Positions 49,701 to 61,700 of a stretch of 64,000 bases of DNA are shown piece by piece. Made by a program: the position numbers and the translations under genes. The notes below the pieces were generated by a model that was not told the DNA's origin, made no database searches, and saw only the letters and a list, made by a program, of their open reading frames with translations. The stretch comes from Doris montereyensis (Eukaryota; Mollusca; Gastropoda; Nudibranchia; Dorididae): contig JAXRKP010000578.1 in NCBI GenBank assembly GCA_037039925.1, positions 30,001 through 94,000 on the forward strand. Direction: 5' to 3'. The first letter of the stretch is position 1. Each line of letters begins with the position of its first letter.

Positions 49701-50342
49701 CAACAGCTTCTTGTTTGTTATTGTATGGAACAAACAACATTCAATTTTATTGAAATGAAAGCTGTTATTGAAATAAAGAGAATTTTCATTGAAATAAAGA
49801 GAACAACACATCAAACAGAACTGACTTGCTGTACTGATCATGTTATAGCCACAGAACTGACTTGCTGTACTGATCATGTTATAGCCGTGTTGCCGTTACC
49901 AGTATCACTCTCTATCAAAAGCCTACAAATAGATATCGATCTTCAAAAAAACATCAAAATAAATAAGAAAAAAGTTTCAAAGCTAAGGGCAGTAGAGACA
50001 TAACCTAGACCCGGAATCTATGTAAAAAGTCAACCATTCAAAGTGGTCAAGACTTTCTTTCCCCTGACTGACCAGCGACTGTCCAAACAAAAATGAAAGC
50101 GAAAGTTGGCTCGGCGATTACCGTAACCAACTCGCTCACTCGACCTTGATTCTACTAGGTCTTCTAGATCTACGCTTTCTTCAGCGTTAGAACAAAAGTT
50201 ACCTTTTTCCTGTCCCAACAACATATGTATTAGTTCCCTGAAGAGTCATGGGACCTGGATTACATCCAAGAATCCGAATGACTCTCTGTGAAAGTTGTAA
50301 GACTTTAGGAAGTGTCGCTAGTGCTGTTGAAGAACCTGCCAT
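34637..50342 (-). CDS. LACTB2: LACTB2, metallo-beta-lactamase-fold endoribonuclease (6 exons seen, 3' end missing)
   Basis: Vertebrate LACTB2 is a mitochondrial single-strand-specific endoribonuclease of the metallo-beta-lactamase/glyoxalase II superfamily. Exons on the minus strand: 50342-50203, 47747-47584, 47112-46999, 46340-46238, 37486-37262, 34718-34637. Conserved features in order: [16 protein letters not shown]-terminus, ILIDTG, the zinc motif THWHHDH (HxHxDH), [24 protein letters not shown] (bridging Asp), IYPGHG (last His ligand), then the C-terminal helical domain to [10 protein letters not shown]. All zinc ligands are present, so an active enzyme is expected. Exon 2 to 3 phases disagree by one base, and the terminal exon (vertebrate KKWKAHL region) was not found. 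Introns of 8.75 and 2.5 kb are filled with repeats. Confidence 0.95.
35175..36172. repeat. 34-bp minisatellite, about 29 copies, in LACTB2 intron 5
   Basis: The unit consists of AATGTCTTCATTATTCAAAT and AAATCAAACTATCT. Most copies are identical. Variants (AGCATT for ATTATT; ATGAATC for ATAAATC) recur in blocks, suggesting duplication of multi-unit segments. Confidence 0.98.
36245..37235. repeat. 45/47-bp minisatellite, about 20 copies, in LACTB2 intron 5
   Basis: The unit consists of GCAATGGATGATGTTTCAAT, GAAAATGTAAAATGTTCAAG and TGTTACT. A 45-bp variant has TTTGTGTTACT. Variants are grouped (AATATAAAATG on the left, AATGTAAAATG centrally), indicating local expansions. Confidence 0.97.
37262..37486 (-). 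CDS. LACTB2: LACTB2 exon 5
   Basis: 225 bp, 75 codons, intact: [32 protein letters not shown], then [16 protein letters not shown] and the helical C-terminal domain to VHGVYK. PGHG carries the last zinc-ligand His. The acceptor is AAATTTCAG at 37487; the donor AAG/GTAAGA is at 37261, about 25 bp from a minisatellite. Confidence 0.97.
37565..38059. other. Intron 4 sequence between LACTB2 exon 5 and the LINE
   Basis: GC-richer than its surroundings. A 73-codon plus-strand open frame (37850-38071) has no recognisable similarity. It may be further LINE 5' sequence. Confidence 0.4.
38060..41361 (+). mobile_element. Decayed RTE-like LINE with AP endonuclease and reverse transcriptase
   Basis: A single-ORF non-LTR retrotransposon, antisense in LACTB2 intron 4. 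Endonuclease motifs in order: [52 protein letters not shown]. Reverse transcriptase: [10 protein letters not shown] (motif A), [13 protein letters not shown] (B), FADDLVLFG (C, catalytic DD), VNAKKAKTM (D). The C-terminal part has [21 protein letters not shown] and [10 protein letters not shown]. The frame is broken near 38490 and 39820-40200, and in-frame TAA codons occur at 38718 and 40770, so it is dead. It ends in a short GAAA tail at 41332-41361. RTE affiliation rests on the single ORF, short EN-RT spacing and simple tail, and is tentative. Confidence 0.92.
38091..38221 (+). repeat. Two 65-bp tandem units at the LINE 5' end
   Basis: CCTGCTG[CT]CTTGCAGGC followed by GACCAAAGGCTAAGGAGTTA and ACCCT occurs twice with a 65-bp period, about 120 bp before the first endonuclease codons. 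Confidence 0.9.
41364..42924. other. Unique part of LACTB2 intron 4
   Basis: No gene seen. From 41970 to 42190 there is a loosely repetitive CT-rich stretch with recurrent AGTCT/TTCCC words, too diverged to define a unit. Confidence 0.45.
42925..45290. repeat. 45-bp minisatellite, about 45 copies
   Basis: The unit consists of CACCTGGCTGATCTTCTTGT, GTCATTTTACATTGAGATCC and ATGTG. Copies are very degenerate from 42.9 to 44.0 kb and highly uniform from 44.2 to 45.2 kb. Because 45 is divisible by three, several frames on both strands stay open for more than 100 codons. Located in LACTB2 intron 4. Confidence 0.97.
45291..45840. other. Unique part of LACTB2 intron 4
   Basis: No gene or repeat recognised; short AGATCT motifs only. 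Confidence 0.5.
45841..46105 (+). mobile_element. tRNA-derived SINE, copy 3
   Basis: ATCGGTGGCCAAGTGGTTAG and GGGTTCAAATCC at the head; tail GCCTTGAAGGAACTTTA. Same family as 26664-26952. It lies in LACTB2 intron 4, antisense to the gene. Confidence 0.92.
46238..46340 (-). CDS. LACTB2: LACTB2 exon 4, zinc ligands
   Basis: 103 bp. Reads [20 protein letters not shown], then [14 protein letters not shown], aligning without gaps to the vertebrate PGHTDDHMALLLEE and IFSGDCILGEGTT blocks. It carries one His and the Asp zinc ligand. Donor GCT/GTGAGT, phase 0. Confidence 0.96.
46414..46675 (+). mobile_element. LINE reverse-transcriptase scrap in LACTB2 intron 3
   Basis: The frame at 46425-46616 includes [20 protein letters not shown] and [13 protein letters not shown], which resemble the post-RT segment (LDYCNSLLYGLP... 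LQ.VQNAAARL) of CR1/Jockey-type non-LTR elements. It is only a fragment, antisense to LACTB2. Confidence 0.7.
46999..47112 (-). CDS. LACTB2: LACTB2 exon 3
   Basis: 114 bp after a good acceptor (TGTATGTCTTAG). Reads [20 protein letters not shown], then [21 protein letters not shown] is invariant in the family. The first part is shorter than the vertebrate equivalent, and the entry phase is off by one relative to exon 2. Confidence 0.9.
47584..47747 (-). CDS. LACTB2: LACTB2 exon 2, zinc-binding HxHxDH
   Basis: 164 bp. [20 protein letters not shown] leads to [26 protein letters not shown] supplies the two zinc-site clusters. The acceptor TTTGCAG/GCG joins exon 1 to give the Arg before ILIDTG. 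The donor AAAA/GTATGT leaves phase 1, while exon 3 expects phase 2. Confidence 0.95.
47932..48122 (-). mobile_element. tRNA-derived SINE, second family
   Basis: As read on the minus strand, GGCATAGCTCAGTTGGCAGA gives a D-arm/A-box and AGTTCAATTCCCAGTC a B box. The body has AAAGGCGGTGTGGAAAGCAA and GGCAAGCCACCACATTATG. It lies in LACTB2 intron 1. The head is related to the one at 33527. Confidence 0.85.
48123..50202. other. LACTB2 intron 1, non-repeat part
   Basis: No gene seen. It holds CTTGCCATGGAAAC at 48584-48597 (an X-box-like motif) and a two-copy tandem of about 36 bp (GAACTGACTTGCTGTACTGA and on) at 49817-49886. Confidence 0.5.
50203..50342 (-). CDS. LACTB2: LACTB2 exon 1
   Basis: 140 bp. 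The start codon at 50342 follows CGGCAAA. It reads [13 protein letters not shown] and then [20 protein letters not shown], almost identical to the vertebrate [19 protein letters not shown]. The donor AAG/GTAACT is in phase 2. No mitochondrial presequence is obvious. Confidence 0.96.
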
Positions 50343-50380
50343 TTTGCCGATATGTGTTCAGAGTTCAGAGTTCAGCATGA

Positions 50381-50392
50381 CGATCATGTGAC
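50381..50392 (+). promoter_or_regulatory. CATGTG E-box upstream of LACTB2
   Basis: CGATCATGTGAC lies 39-50 bp upstream of the LACTB2 start codon. The same 12-mer occurs, on the opposite strand, in the lipin promoter region at 6812-6823. TCATGTGA is the M-box form bound by MITF/TFE-type bHLH factors in vertebrates. Binding here is inference. Confidence 0.45.
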
Positions 50393-50565
50393 TTTGTGCA
50401 AAGCTCACTGCGCTTGCTGCTCTGTTTGGTGCTGTCATAATTTCAAGTTTTACCTTTTTGCCAGTCAAACAAGTTTGGACTGCACACACTTTTTTATTTT
50501 AAGAATACATACAATTATAACTTCAAACGTAATGTAACAATGATAATATAATGTATATATCTATG

Positions 50566-50567
<2 letters not shown>

Positions 50568-50650
<83 letters not shown>
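50568..50650. repeat. (GA)n microsatellite
   Basis: About 80 bp of uninterrupted GA dinucleotide, 230 bp upstream of the LACTB2 start. Confidence 0.98.
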
Positions 50651-50652
<2 letters not shown>

Positions 50653-51484
50653 ACAATCTAGATTAGGGATCGGGAGAGCAAGCAAATAAAAAAATTGTTT
50701 TTGATGGAAAGAGTAAACTGTTAAGGTTAATATGGGGGGATGAGCAAAAGGATTGATAAAGAGTTATGAATTGATTTAAATGAAAGAAAAAAAGAGAATG
50801 GCTGTGAGGCTCACATAATAAAGAAGAGAAAAGAAGAAAAGAACTGGATGAAAAAGACAACAATCTAGATTAGATTTAATCGAAATCTAGATCGACAGCA
50901 AGATGAAGGCAAAGCAAATAAAAACAATATTGTTTTGATGGAAAGAGTAAACTGTTAAGGTTAATATGAATTACATAGTGTGTATATCTACAAACTAACT
51001 ACACGGATAGATAATCGGATCCAATTAACACACCATATCTTTATTCTTTTTCATGTTTTTCGTTTTTCTTACTGGGACCATCCTCACTCTCTTTTCATAT
51101 ATTATTGATATTTCCTAGGTCTTCTTCTGAAACATTCCCATTTCGATCCCATGTTTTGTTTTACTTTTAGTTGGGGTCGATGCAGCACTTCTGTCAATCA
51201 ATTCATTCTTCCAAGTCATATGACATAGGTGATGACATTGGTTATCCGCCGTCGAGCCATAGACTTAACTATGGCTTATGCTGACGATAGTACAACATGT
51301 ACTGTCATTTCATTTGTGTCCATCATAGCTTTCCTGGGACCCTTGTTATTGTAATCAAAAAAAACAAACTTCATGAACGTTGTAAAGTACACATATGTTC
51401 ATGGTTATGAGAACAAGTCAGTACAGTACAATTATGCCATTGTTAAGGGCAATGAATTGTATGTTAATCAATGATACTCTCCCA
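50651..51484. other. Intergenic stretch
   Basis: A segment with ATCTAGATTAG, GGAAAGAGTAAACTGTTAAG and GGTTAATATG appears twice (50656-50735 and 50864-50970), so it holds a diverged duplication of about 210-bp spacing. No gene seen. Confidence 0.6.
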
Positions 51485-52190
51485 GATGTGTGTGTGTATC
51501 TTAGTCCTCTGGGACATTCGGAGTGTGTGTGTATCTTAGTCAATCTGGGACATTCGGAGTGTGTGTGTGTGTGTGTATCTCTCTGGGACATTCGGAGTGT
51601 GTGTGTGTGTATCTTAGTCAATCTCTCTCTCTCATTCTCTCTCTCTCTCTCTCTCTCTCCTCTTAGTCAATCTCATTCTCTCTCTCTCTCTGGGACATTG
51701 AGTGTGTGTATCTCTCTCTCTCTTAGTCAATCTGGGACATTCGGTTTGTGTGTGTGTGTATCTTAGTCTCTGGGACTCCTTAGTCAATCTGGGACATTCT
51801 CTTAGTCAATCTGGGACTCTCTCTGGGACATTCTCTTAGTCTCCCTCAATCTCTCTCTCTCTCTCGAATATGTGTGTATCTTAGTCAATCTGGGACATTC
51901 TCTCAATCTCTCTCTCAATCAGGACATTCTCTCTCTTAGTCTCTGGGACATTCTCTCTCTCTCGGGTGTGTGTGTGTGTGTATCTCTCTGGGACATTCGG
52001 GTGTGTGTGTGTGTGTGTATCTCACTCTCATTCTCTTAGTCTCTCAGTTTCAATCTGGGACATTCGGAGTGTGTGTGTGTGTGTATGTAGTCAATCTGGG
52101 ACATTCGGAGTGTGTGTGTGTGTATCTTAGTCAATCTGGGACTCAGTGTGTATGTGTGTATCTTAGTCAATCTGGGACATTGGAAAGGGG
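51485..52190. repeat. Left, irregular part of the (GT)-core minisatellite
   Basis: Cores TTAGTCAATCTGGGACATTC alternate with both GT and CT dinucleotide runs. Unlike the main array, CTCTCT inserts are frequent here. Strongly rearranged. Confidence 0.95.
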
Positions 52191-52755
52191 CCATGATAAA
52201 TGAGTAAAATAATTATTGTTTGGATCAATCTATTGTAATATGGCTTCTGGGATTCAAATTTAAATTATTAGTATTATTACCCTTTTCACTGATTCACTTC
52301 CACTAGTGTGTGTGTGGTTTATTATATGATAAAAGGTAGCGTGTCATACGTATGTCATGTGAATGATCATACATGTAGGACGACATTCATGTTGTAGGGC
52401 CTTAGTCAAAACGTAATTCCACATGTGACTGTCTTCTCCAGCTACCCTATGTCAAGGCCCCCAGGTGTGTCCCCATTCGGAGTGTGTGTGTATCTTTTCG
52501 TCTTTTGTCTTTCGGAGTGTGTGTATGTATCACAATCGTTTCAGTTCTTCTGGGACATATTGTTGTTAGTCTTTTCGCCTCAGTGTCCAGTGGATGTCGT
52601 CAATCTGCATTCTATTTGTATCTTAGTTTGCACATACCCCATTTATCGCCAGTGTCCCCTTTAAAATTAATTATTCTATCATGGTTCTCCATATCTTTTT
52701 GTCTAGATGACGAAATATTTCTTCTCGGACGTGTCAGTGTGTGTATGTGTTATGA
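52191..52755. other. Non-repetitive interlude within the array
   Basis: Mostly unique sequence with isolated degenerate pieces of the array (ATTCGGAGTGTGTGTGTATC near 52476 and 52514). It looks like an old insertion or a decayed part of the array. Confidence 0.7.
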
Positions 52756-55700
52756 CTGTCGTTGTGTCTGTGTGTGTGTGTGTGTGTCTTAGTCAATCTG
52801 GGACATTCGGAGTGTGATGTGTGTGTGGGACATTGTGTGTGTGTGTCTTAGTCAATCTGGGACATTCGAAGTGTGTGTGTGTGTCTTAGTCAATCTGGGA
52901 CATTCGGAGTGTGTGTGTGTGTATGTATCTTAGTCAATCTGGGACATTCGAAGTGTGTGTGTGTGTGTGTCTTAGTCAATCTGGGACATTCGGAGTGTGT
53001 GTATGTGTGTATCTTAGTCAATCTGAGACATTGTGTATGTGGAGTCAATCTGGGACATTGTGTGTGTATGTGTGTATCTTAGTCAATCTGGGACATTCGG
53101 AGTGTGTGTGTAGTCAATCTGGGACATTGTGTGTGTGTATCTTATCAATTAGACATTCAATCTGGGACATTCGGAGTGTGTGTGTGTATCTTAGTCCATC
53201 TGAGACATTCGGAGTGTGTGTGTGTGTCTTAATCAATCTGGGACATTCTTAGTCAATCTGGGACATTCGGAGTGTGTGTGTGCGTGTGTATCTTAGTCAA
53301 TCTGGGACAATTCGGTGTGTGTGTGTGTGTGTATCTTAGTCAATCTGAGACATTCGGAGTGTGTGTGTGTGTGTATCTTAGTCAATCTGGGACATTCGGA
53401 GTGTGTGTATGTGTATCTTAGTCAATCTGGGACATTCGGAGTGTGTGTCTGTGTGTATCTTAGTCAATCTGGGACATTCAGTGTGTGTGTGTGTGTCAAT
53501 CTGGGACATTCGGAGTGTGTGTATCTTAGTCAATCTGGGACATTCGGAGTGTGTGTGTCAATCTGTGTGTGTGTGTATCTTAGTCAATCTGGGACATTCG
53601 GAGTGTGTGTGTGTGTGTATCTTCAAGTCAATCTAGTCAATCTGGACATTCAGTGTGTGTGTGTGTGTGTATCTTAGTCAATCTGGGACATTGTGTGTGT
53701 GTGTATCTTAGTCAATCTGGGACATTCGGAGTGTGTGTGTGTGTGTGGGACATTCGGAGTGTGTGTGTGTGTATCTTAGTCAATCTGGGACATTCGGAGT
53801 GTGTGTGTGTGTGTCTTAGTCAATCTGGGGTGTATCTTAGTCAATCTGGGACATTCGGAGTGTGTGTGTGTGTATCTTAGTCAATCTGGGACATTCGGAG
53901 TGTGTGTGTGTAGTCAATCTGGGTGTGTGTATCTTAGTCAATCTGGGACATTCGGAGTGTGTGTGTGTGTCTTGTCAATCTGGGACATTCGTGTGTGTGT
54001 GTGTGTGTATCTTAGTCAATCTGGGACATTCGGAGTGTGTGTGTGTCTTAGTCAATCTGGGACATTGTGTGTGTGTGTATTCAGTGTGTGTGTGTGTATC
54101 TTAGTCAATCTGGGACATTCGGGATGTGTGTATCTTGTCTGGGACATTCGGAGTGTGTGTGTATCTTAGTCAATCTGGGACATTCGTGAGTGTGTGTGTG
54201 TGTTAGTCAATCTGGGACATTCGGAGTGTGTGTGTGTGTGTAGTGTGTGTGTGTGTATCTTAGTCAATCTGGGACATTCGGAGTGTGTGTGTGTGTATCT
54301 TAGTCAATCTGGGACATTCGGAGAGTGTGTGTGTGTATCTTAGTCAATCTGGGACATTCGGAGTGTGTGTGTGTATCTTAGTCAATCTGGGACATTTCGG
54401 AGTGTGTGTGTGTGTATCTTAGTCAATCTGGGACATTCGGAGTGTGTGTGTGTGTGTATCTTAGTCAATCTGGGACATTCGGGTGTGTGTGTGTGTATCT
54501 TAGTCAATCTGGGACATTCGGAGTGTGTGTGTATGTGTGTATCTTAGTCAATCTGGGACATTCGGAGTGTGTGTGTGTGTGTGTATCTTAGTCAATCTGG
54601 GACATTGTATGTGTGTATCTTAGTCAATCTGGGACATTCGGAGTGTGTGTGTGTGTATCTTAGTCAATCTGGGACATTCGGAGTGTGTGTGTGTGTATCT
54701 TAGTCAATCTGGGACATTCGGAGTGTGTGTGTGTGTGTATCTTAGTCAATCTGGGACATTCGGAGTGTGTGTGTGTATCTTAGTCAATCTGGGACATTCG
54801 GAGTGTGTGTGTGTGTGTATCTTAGTCAATCTGTGGGACATCAATCTTGGACATTCGGAGTGTGTGTGTGTATCTTAGTCAATCTGGGACATTCGGAGTG
54901 TGTGTGTGTGTGTGTGTGTGTATCTTAGTCAATCTGGGACATTCGGAGTGTGTGTGTGTGTATCTTAGTCAATCTGGGACATTCGGAGTGTGTGTGTGTA
55001 TCTTAGTCAATCTGGGACATTCGGAGTGTGTGTGTGTGTGTGTATCTTAGTCAATCTGGGACATTCGGAGTGTGTGTGTGTATCTTAGTCAATCTGGGAC
55101 ATTCGGAGTGTGTGTGTGTATCTTAGTCAATCTGGGACATTCGGAGTGTGTGTGTGTGTGTATCTTGTCTTAGTCAATCTGGGACATTCGGAGTGTGTGT
55201 GTGTGTGGAGTGTGTGTGTGTGTGTATCTTAGTCAATCTGTGGACATTTGGAGTGTGTGTGTGTATCTTAGTCAATCTGGGACATTCGGAGTGTGTGTGT
55301 GTGTGTGTATCTTAGTCAATCTGGGACATTCGGAGTGTGTGTGTATCTTAGTCAATCTGGGACATTCAGGAGTGTGTGTGTGTATCTTAGTCAATCTGGG
55401 ACAGTTCTGGGAGTGTGTGTGTGTGTGTATCTTAGTCAATCTGGGACATTCGTGTGTGTGTGTGTATCTTAGTCAATCTGGGACATTCGGAGTGTGTGTG
55501 TGTATGTATCTTATTCAATCTTGGGACATTCGGAGTGTGTGTGTGTGTATCTTAGTCAATCTGGGACATTCGGAGTGTGTGTGTATGTTAGTCAATCTGT
55601 CGGAGTGTGTGTGTATCTTAGTCAATCTGGGACATTCGGAGTGTGTGTGTGTGTGTGTATCTTAGTCAATCTGGGACATTCGTGTGTGTGTGTGTGTATC

Positions 55701-58700
55701 TTAGTCAATCTGGGACATTCGGAGTGTGTGTGTGTGTATCTTAGTCAATCTGGGACATTCGGAGTGTGTGTGTGTGTATCTTAGTCAATCTGGGACATTC
55801 GAGTGTGTGTGTGTATCTTAGTCAATCTGGGACATTCGGAGTGTGTGTGTGTGTATCTTAGTCAATCTGGGACATTCAGAGTGTGTGTGTGTGTATCTTA
55901 GTCAATCTGGGACATTCGGTGTGTGTGTGTGTGTGTATCTTAGTCAATCTGTGGATCTTATCAATCTCGGACATTCGGGTGTGTGTGTGTGTATCTTTCA
56001 ATCTGGGACATTCAAGTCTGGGACATTCGGAGTGTGTGTGTGTGTGTATCTTAGTCAATCTGGGACATTCGGAGTGTGTGTGTATCTTAGTCAATCTGGG
56101 ACATTCGGAGTGTGTGTGTGTATCTTAGTCAATCTGGGACACATCAATCTGGGAGTGTGTGTGTGTGTATCTTAGTCAATTTGGGAATCTGTGGACATTC
56201 GGAGTTGTGTGTGTGTATCTTAGTCAATCTGGGACATTCAGGAGTGTATGTGTGTGTATCTTAGTCAATCTGGGACATTGGGACAGTCAATCAGGACATT
56301 CGGTGTGTGTGTGTGTATCTTAGTCAATCTGGGACATTCAGTGTGTGTGTGTATCTTAGTCAATCTGGGACATTCGGAGTGTGTGTGTGTGTGTGTATCT
56401 TAGTCAATCTGGGACATTCAGTCAATGTGTGTGTATCTTAGTCAATCTGGGACATTCGGAGTGTGTGTGTGTGTGTATCTTAGTCAATCTGGGACATTTC
56501 GGAGTGTGTGTGTGTGTATCTTAGTCAATCTGGGACATTCGGAGTGTGTGTGTGTGTGTGTGTGTATCTTAGTCAATCTGGGACATTCGGAGTGTGTGTG
56601 TGTATCTTAGTCAATCTGGGACATTCAGGTGTGTGTGTGTGTATCTTAGTCAATCTGGGACATTCGGAGTGTGTGTGTGTATCTTAGTCAATCTGGGACA
56701 TTCGGTGTGTGTGTGTGTATCTTGTATCTTAGTCAATCTGGGACATTCGGGTGTGTGTGTGTGTGTGTATCTTAGTCAATCTGGGACATTAGTGTGTGTG
56801 TGTGTCTTAATCAATCTGGGACATTCGGAGTGTGTGTGTGTGTGTCTTAGTCAATCTGGGACATTGTGTGTGTGTATCTTAGTCAATGTGTGTATGTGTG
56901 TGTGTATCTTAGTCAATCTGGGACATTCGTGTGTGTGTATGTGTGTATCTTAGTCAATCTGGGACATTCGGAGTGTGTGTGTGTGTGTATCTTAGTCAAT
57001 CTGGGACATTCGGTGTGTGTGTGTGTATCTTAGTCAATCTGGGACATTCGGAGGTGTGTGTGTGTGTGTATCTTAGTCAATCTGGGACATTCGGAGTGTG
57101 TGTGTGTGTATCTTAGTCAATCTGGGACATTCGGAGTGTGTGTGTGTATCTTAGTCAATCTGGGACATTCGGAGTGTGTGTGTGTGTATCTTAGTCAATC
57201 TGGGACATTCGGAGTGTGTGTGTGTGTCAATCTGGGACATTCAGGTGTGTGTGTGTGTATCTTAGTCAATCTGGGACATTCGAGTGTGTGTGTGTGTATC
57301 TTAGTCAATCTGGGACATTCGGTGTGTGTGTGTGTATCTTAGTCAATCTGGGACATTCGGAGTGTGTGTGTATCTTAGTGTGTGTGTATCTTAGTCAATC
57401 TGGGACATTCGGAGTGTGTGTGTGTGTGTGTATCTTAGTCAATCTGGGACATTCGGTGTGTGTGTGTGTGTGTATCTTAGTCAATCTGGGACATTCGGAG
57501 TGTGTGTGTGTATCTTAGTCAATCTGGGACATTCAGTGTGTGTGTGTGTGTATCTTAGTCAATCTGGGACATTCGGAGTGTGTGTGTGTATTAGTCAATC
57601 TGGGACATTCGGTGTGTGTGTGTGATCTTAAGTCAATCTGGGACATTGTGTGTGTATCTTAGTCAATCTGGGACATTCGGAGTGTGTGTGTGTGTGTGTG
57701 TATCTTAGTCAATCTGGGACATTCGGGTGTGTGTGTGTGTATCTTAGTCAATCTGGGACATTCGGAGTGTGTGTGTGTGTATCTTAGTCAATCTGGGACA
57801 TTCGGAGTGTATCTTGTGGGACATTCGGGTGTGTGTATCTCTTAGTCAATCTGGGACATTCGGTGTGTGTGTGTGTGTGTGTGTGTGTATCTTAGTCAAT
57901 CTGGGACATTCGGAGTGTGTGTGTGTGTATCTTAGTCAATCTGGGACATTCGGAGTGTGTGTGTGTGTATCTTAGTCAATCTGGGACATTCGGAGTGTGT
58001 GTATGTGTGTATCTTAGTCAATCTGGGACATTCGGAGTGTGTGTGTGTGTGTGTGTGTATCTTAGTCAATCTGGGACATTCGGAGTGTGTGTGTGTATCT
58101 TAGTCAATCTGGGACATTCGGAGTGTGTGTGTGTGTATCTTAGTCAATCTGGGACATTCGGGTGTGTGTGTGTGTGTGTATCTTAGTCAATCTGGGACAT
58201 TCGGAGTGTGTGTGTGTATCTTAGTCAATCTGGGACATTCGGAGTCAAGTCCAATCTGGGACATTCGGAGTGTGTGTGTGTATCTTAGTCAATCTGGGAC
58301 ATTCGGAGTGTGTGTGTGTGTGTCTTAATCAATCTGGGACATTCGGAGTGTGTGTGTGTGTATCTTAGTCAATCTGGGACATTCTGGGAGGTGTGTGTGT
58401 GTGTATCTTAGTCAATCTGGGACATTCGGATTCGGAGTGTGTGTGTGTGTGTATCTTAGTCAATCTGGGACATTCGGAGTGTGTGTGTGTGTCTTAGTCA
58501 ATCTGGGACATTCGGAGTGTGTGGGTATCTTAGTCAATCTGGGACATTCGGTGTGTGTGTGTGTATCTTAGTCAATCTGGGACATTCGGAGTGTGTGTGT
58601 GGTATCTTAGTCAAGTGTGTGTGTGTGTATCTTAGTCAATCTGGGACATTCGGAGTGTGTGTGTGTGTATCTTAGTCAATCTGGGACATTCAATCTGGGA

Positions 58701-61700
58701 GTGTGTGTGTGTGTATCTTAGTCAATCTGGGACATTCGGAGTGTGTGTGTATCTTAGTCAATCTGGGACATTCGGAGTGTGGTGTGTGTGTGTATCTTAG
58801 TCAATCTGGGACATTCGGTGTGTGTGTGTCAATCTGGGACATTCGGAGTGTGTGTGTGTATCTTAGTCAATCTGGGACATTCGGTGTGTGTGTGTGTATC
58901 TTAGTCAATCTGGGACATTCGGAGTGTGTGTGTATGTGTGTATCTTAGTCAATCTGGGACATTCGGAGTGTGTGTGTGTGTGTCAATCTGGACATTGTGT
59001 GTGTATCTTAGTCAATCTGGGACATTCGGGTGTGTGTGTGTGTATCTTAGTCAATCTGGGACATTCGGAGTGTGTGTGTGTGTGTGTGTATCTTAGTCAA
59101 TCTGGGACATTCGGAGTGTGTGTGTGTGTATCTTAGTCAATCTGGGACATTCGGAGTGTGTGTGTGTGTGTAGTCAATCTGGGACATTGTGTGTGTATCT
59201 TAGTCAATCTGGGACATTCAGGTGTGTGTGTGTATCTTAGTGGGACATTCGGAGTGTGTGTGTGTGTGTATCTTAGTCAATCTGGGACATTCGGAGTGTG
59301 TGTGTGTATCTTAGTCAATCTGGGACATTTGGAGTGTGTGTGTGTATCTTAGTCAATCTGGGACATTCAGTGTGGAGTGTGTGTGTGTGTGTATCTTAGT
59401 CAATCTGGGACATTCGTGTGTGTGTGTGTGTGTCTTAGTCAATCTGGGGGACATTGTGGAGTCAATCTGGGACATTGTGTGTGTATCTTAGTCAATCTGG
59501 GACATTCGGAGTGTGTGTGTGTATCTTAGTCAATCTGGGACATTCGGAGTGTGTGTGTGTGTGTGTATCTTAGTCAATCTGGGACATTCGGAGTGTGTGT
59601 GTGTATATTAGTCAATCTGGGACATTCGGAGTGTGTGTGTGTGTGTGTATCTTAGTCAATCTGGGACATTCGGAGTGTGTGTGTGTGTGTGTATCTTAGT
59701 CAATCTGGGACATTCGGAGTGTGTGTGTGTATCTTAGTCAATCTGGGACATTCGGAGTGTGTGTGTGTGTGTATCTTAGTCAATCTGGGACATTCGGTGT
59801 GTGTGTGTGTGTATCTTAGTCAATCTGGGACATTCGGAGTGTGTGTGTGTGTGTGTATCTTAGTCAATCTGGGACATTCGGAGTGTGTGTGTGTGTGTGT
59901 GTATTCTTAGTCAATCTGGGACATTCGGAGTGTGTGTGTGTATCTTAGTCAATCTGGGACATTCGGAGTGTGTGTGTGTATGTGTGTATCTTAGTCAATC
60001 TGGGACATTCGGAGTGTGTATGTGTGTATCTTAGTCAATCTGACATTGTGTGTGTGTGTATCTTAGTCAATCTGGGACATTCGGAGACATTCCAGGTGTG
60101 TGTGTGTATCTTAGTCAATCTGGGACATTCGGTCAATCTGGGACACTCGGGTGTGTGTGTGTGAGTGTGTGTGTGTGTGTATCTTAGTCAATCTGGGACA
60201 TTCGGAGTGTGTGTGTGTGTGTGTCTTAGTCAATCTGGGACATTCGGAGTGTGTGTATGTGTGTATCTTAGTCAATCTGGGACATTCGGAGTGTGTGTGT
60301 GACATCTGGAGGACATTCGGAGTGTGTGTGTGTGTGTGTATCTGGGACATTAGTCAATCTGGGACATTCGGAGTGTGTGTGTGTATCTTAGTCAATCTGG
60401 GACATTCGGACATTCAGTGTGTGTGTGTGTGTATCTTAGTCAATCTGGGACATTCGGAGTGTGTGTATGTGTGTATCTTAGTCAATCTGGGACATTCGGA
60501 GTGTGTGTATCTTGTCAATCTGACATTGTGTGTGTCTTAGTCAATCTGGGACATTCGGGTGTGTGTGTGTGTATCTTAGTCAATCTGGGACATTGTGTGT
60601 GTGTGTATCTTAGTCAATCTGGGACATTGGTGTGTGTGTGTATCTTAGTCAATCTGGGACATTCAGTGTGTGTGTGTGTATCTTAGTCAATCTGGGACAT
60701 TGTGTGTGTGTGTGTATCTTAGTCAATCTGGGACATTCGGAGTGTGTGTGTGTATCTTAGTCAATCTGGGACATTCGGAGTCAATCTGACATTGAGTGTG
60801 TGTGTGTCTTAGTCAATCTGGGACATTCGGAGTGTGTGTGTGTTAGTCAATCTGGGACATTCGTGTGTGTGTAGTGGGACATTGTGTGTGTGTATCTTAG
60901 TCAATCTGGGACATTCGGAGTGTGTGTGTGTGTGTGTGGAGTCAATCTGGGTGTGTGTGTGTATCTTAGTCAATCTGGGACATTCGGAGTGTGTGTGTGT
61001 GTCTTAGTCAATCTGGGACATTCGGAGTGTGTGTGTATCTTAGTCAATCTGGGACATTCAGAGTGTGTGTGTGTATCTTAGTCAATCTGGGACATTCGGA
61101 GTGTGTGTGTGTGTGTGTATCTTAGTCAATCTGGGACATTCGGAGTGTGTGTGTGTGTATCTTAGTCAATCTGGGACATTCGGAGTGTGTGTGTGTATCT
61201 TAGTCAATCTGGGACATTCGGAGTGTGTGTATCTTGTGTGTGTGTGTATCTTAGTCAATCTGGGACATTCGGAGTGTGTGTGTGTGTCTTAGTCAATCTG
61301 GGACATTCGGAGTGTGTGTGTGTGTGTGTATCTTAGTCAATCTGGGACATTCGGAGTGTGTGTGTGTGTATCTTAGTCAATCTGGGACATTGTGTGTGTG
61401 TGTGTATCTTAGTCAATCTGGGACATTCAGTGTGTGTGTGTGTGTGTATCTTAGTCAGTCTGGGACATTGTGTGTGTGTGTGTGTCTTAGTCAATCTGGG
61501 ACATTCGGAGTGTGTGTGTGTGTATGTATCTTAGTCAATCTGGGACATTCGGAGTGTGTGTGTGTGTGTATCTTAGTCAATCTGGGACATTCGGATGTGT
61601 GTGTGTGTGTGTATCTTAGTCAATCTGGGACATTCGGAGTGTGTGTGTGTGTGTGTGTGTATCTTAGTCAATCTGGGACATTCGGAGTGTGTGTGTGTAT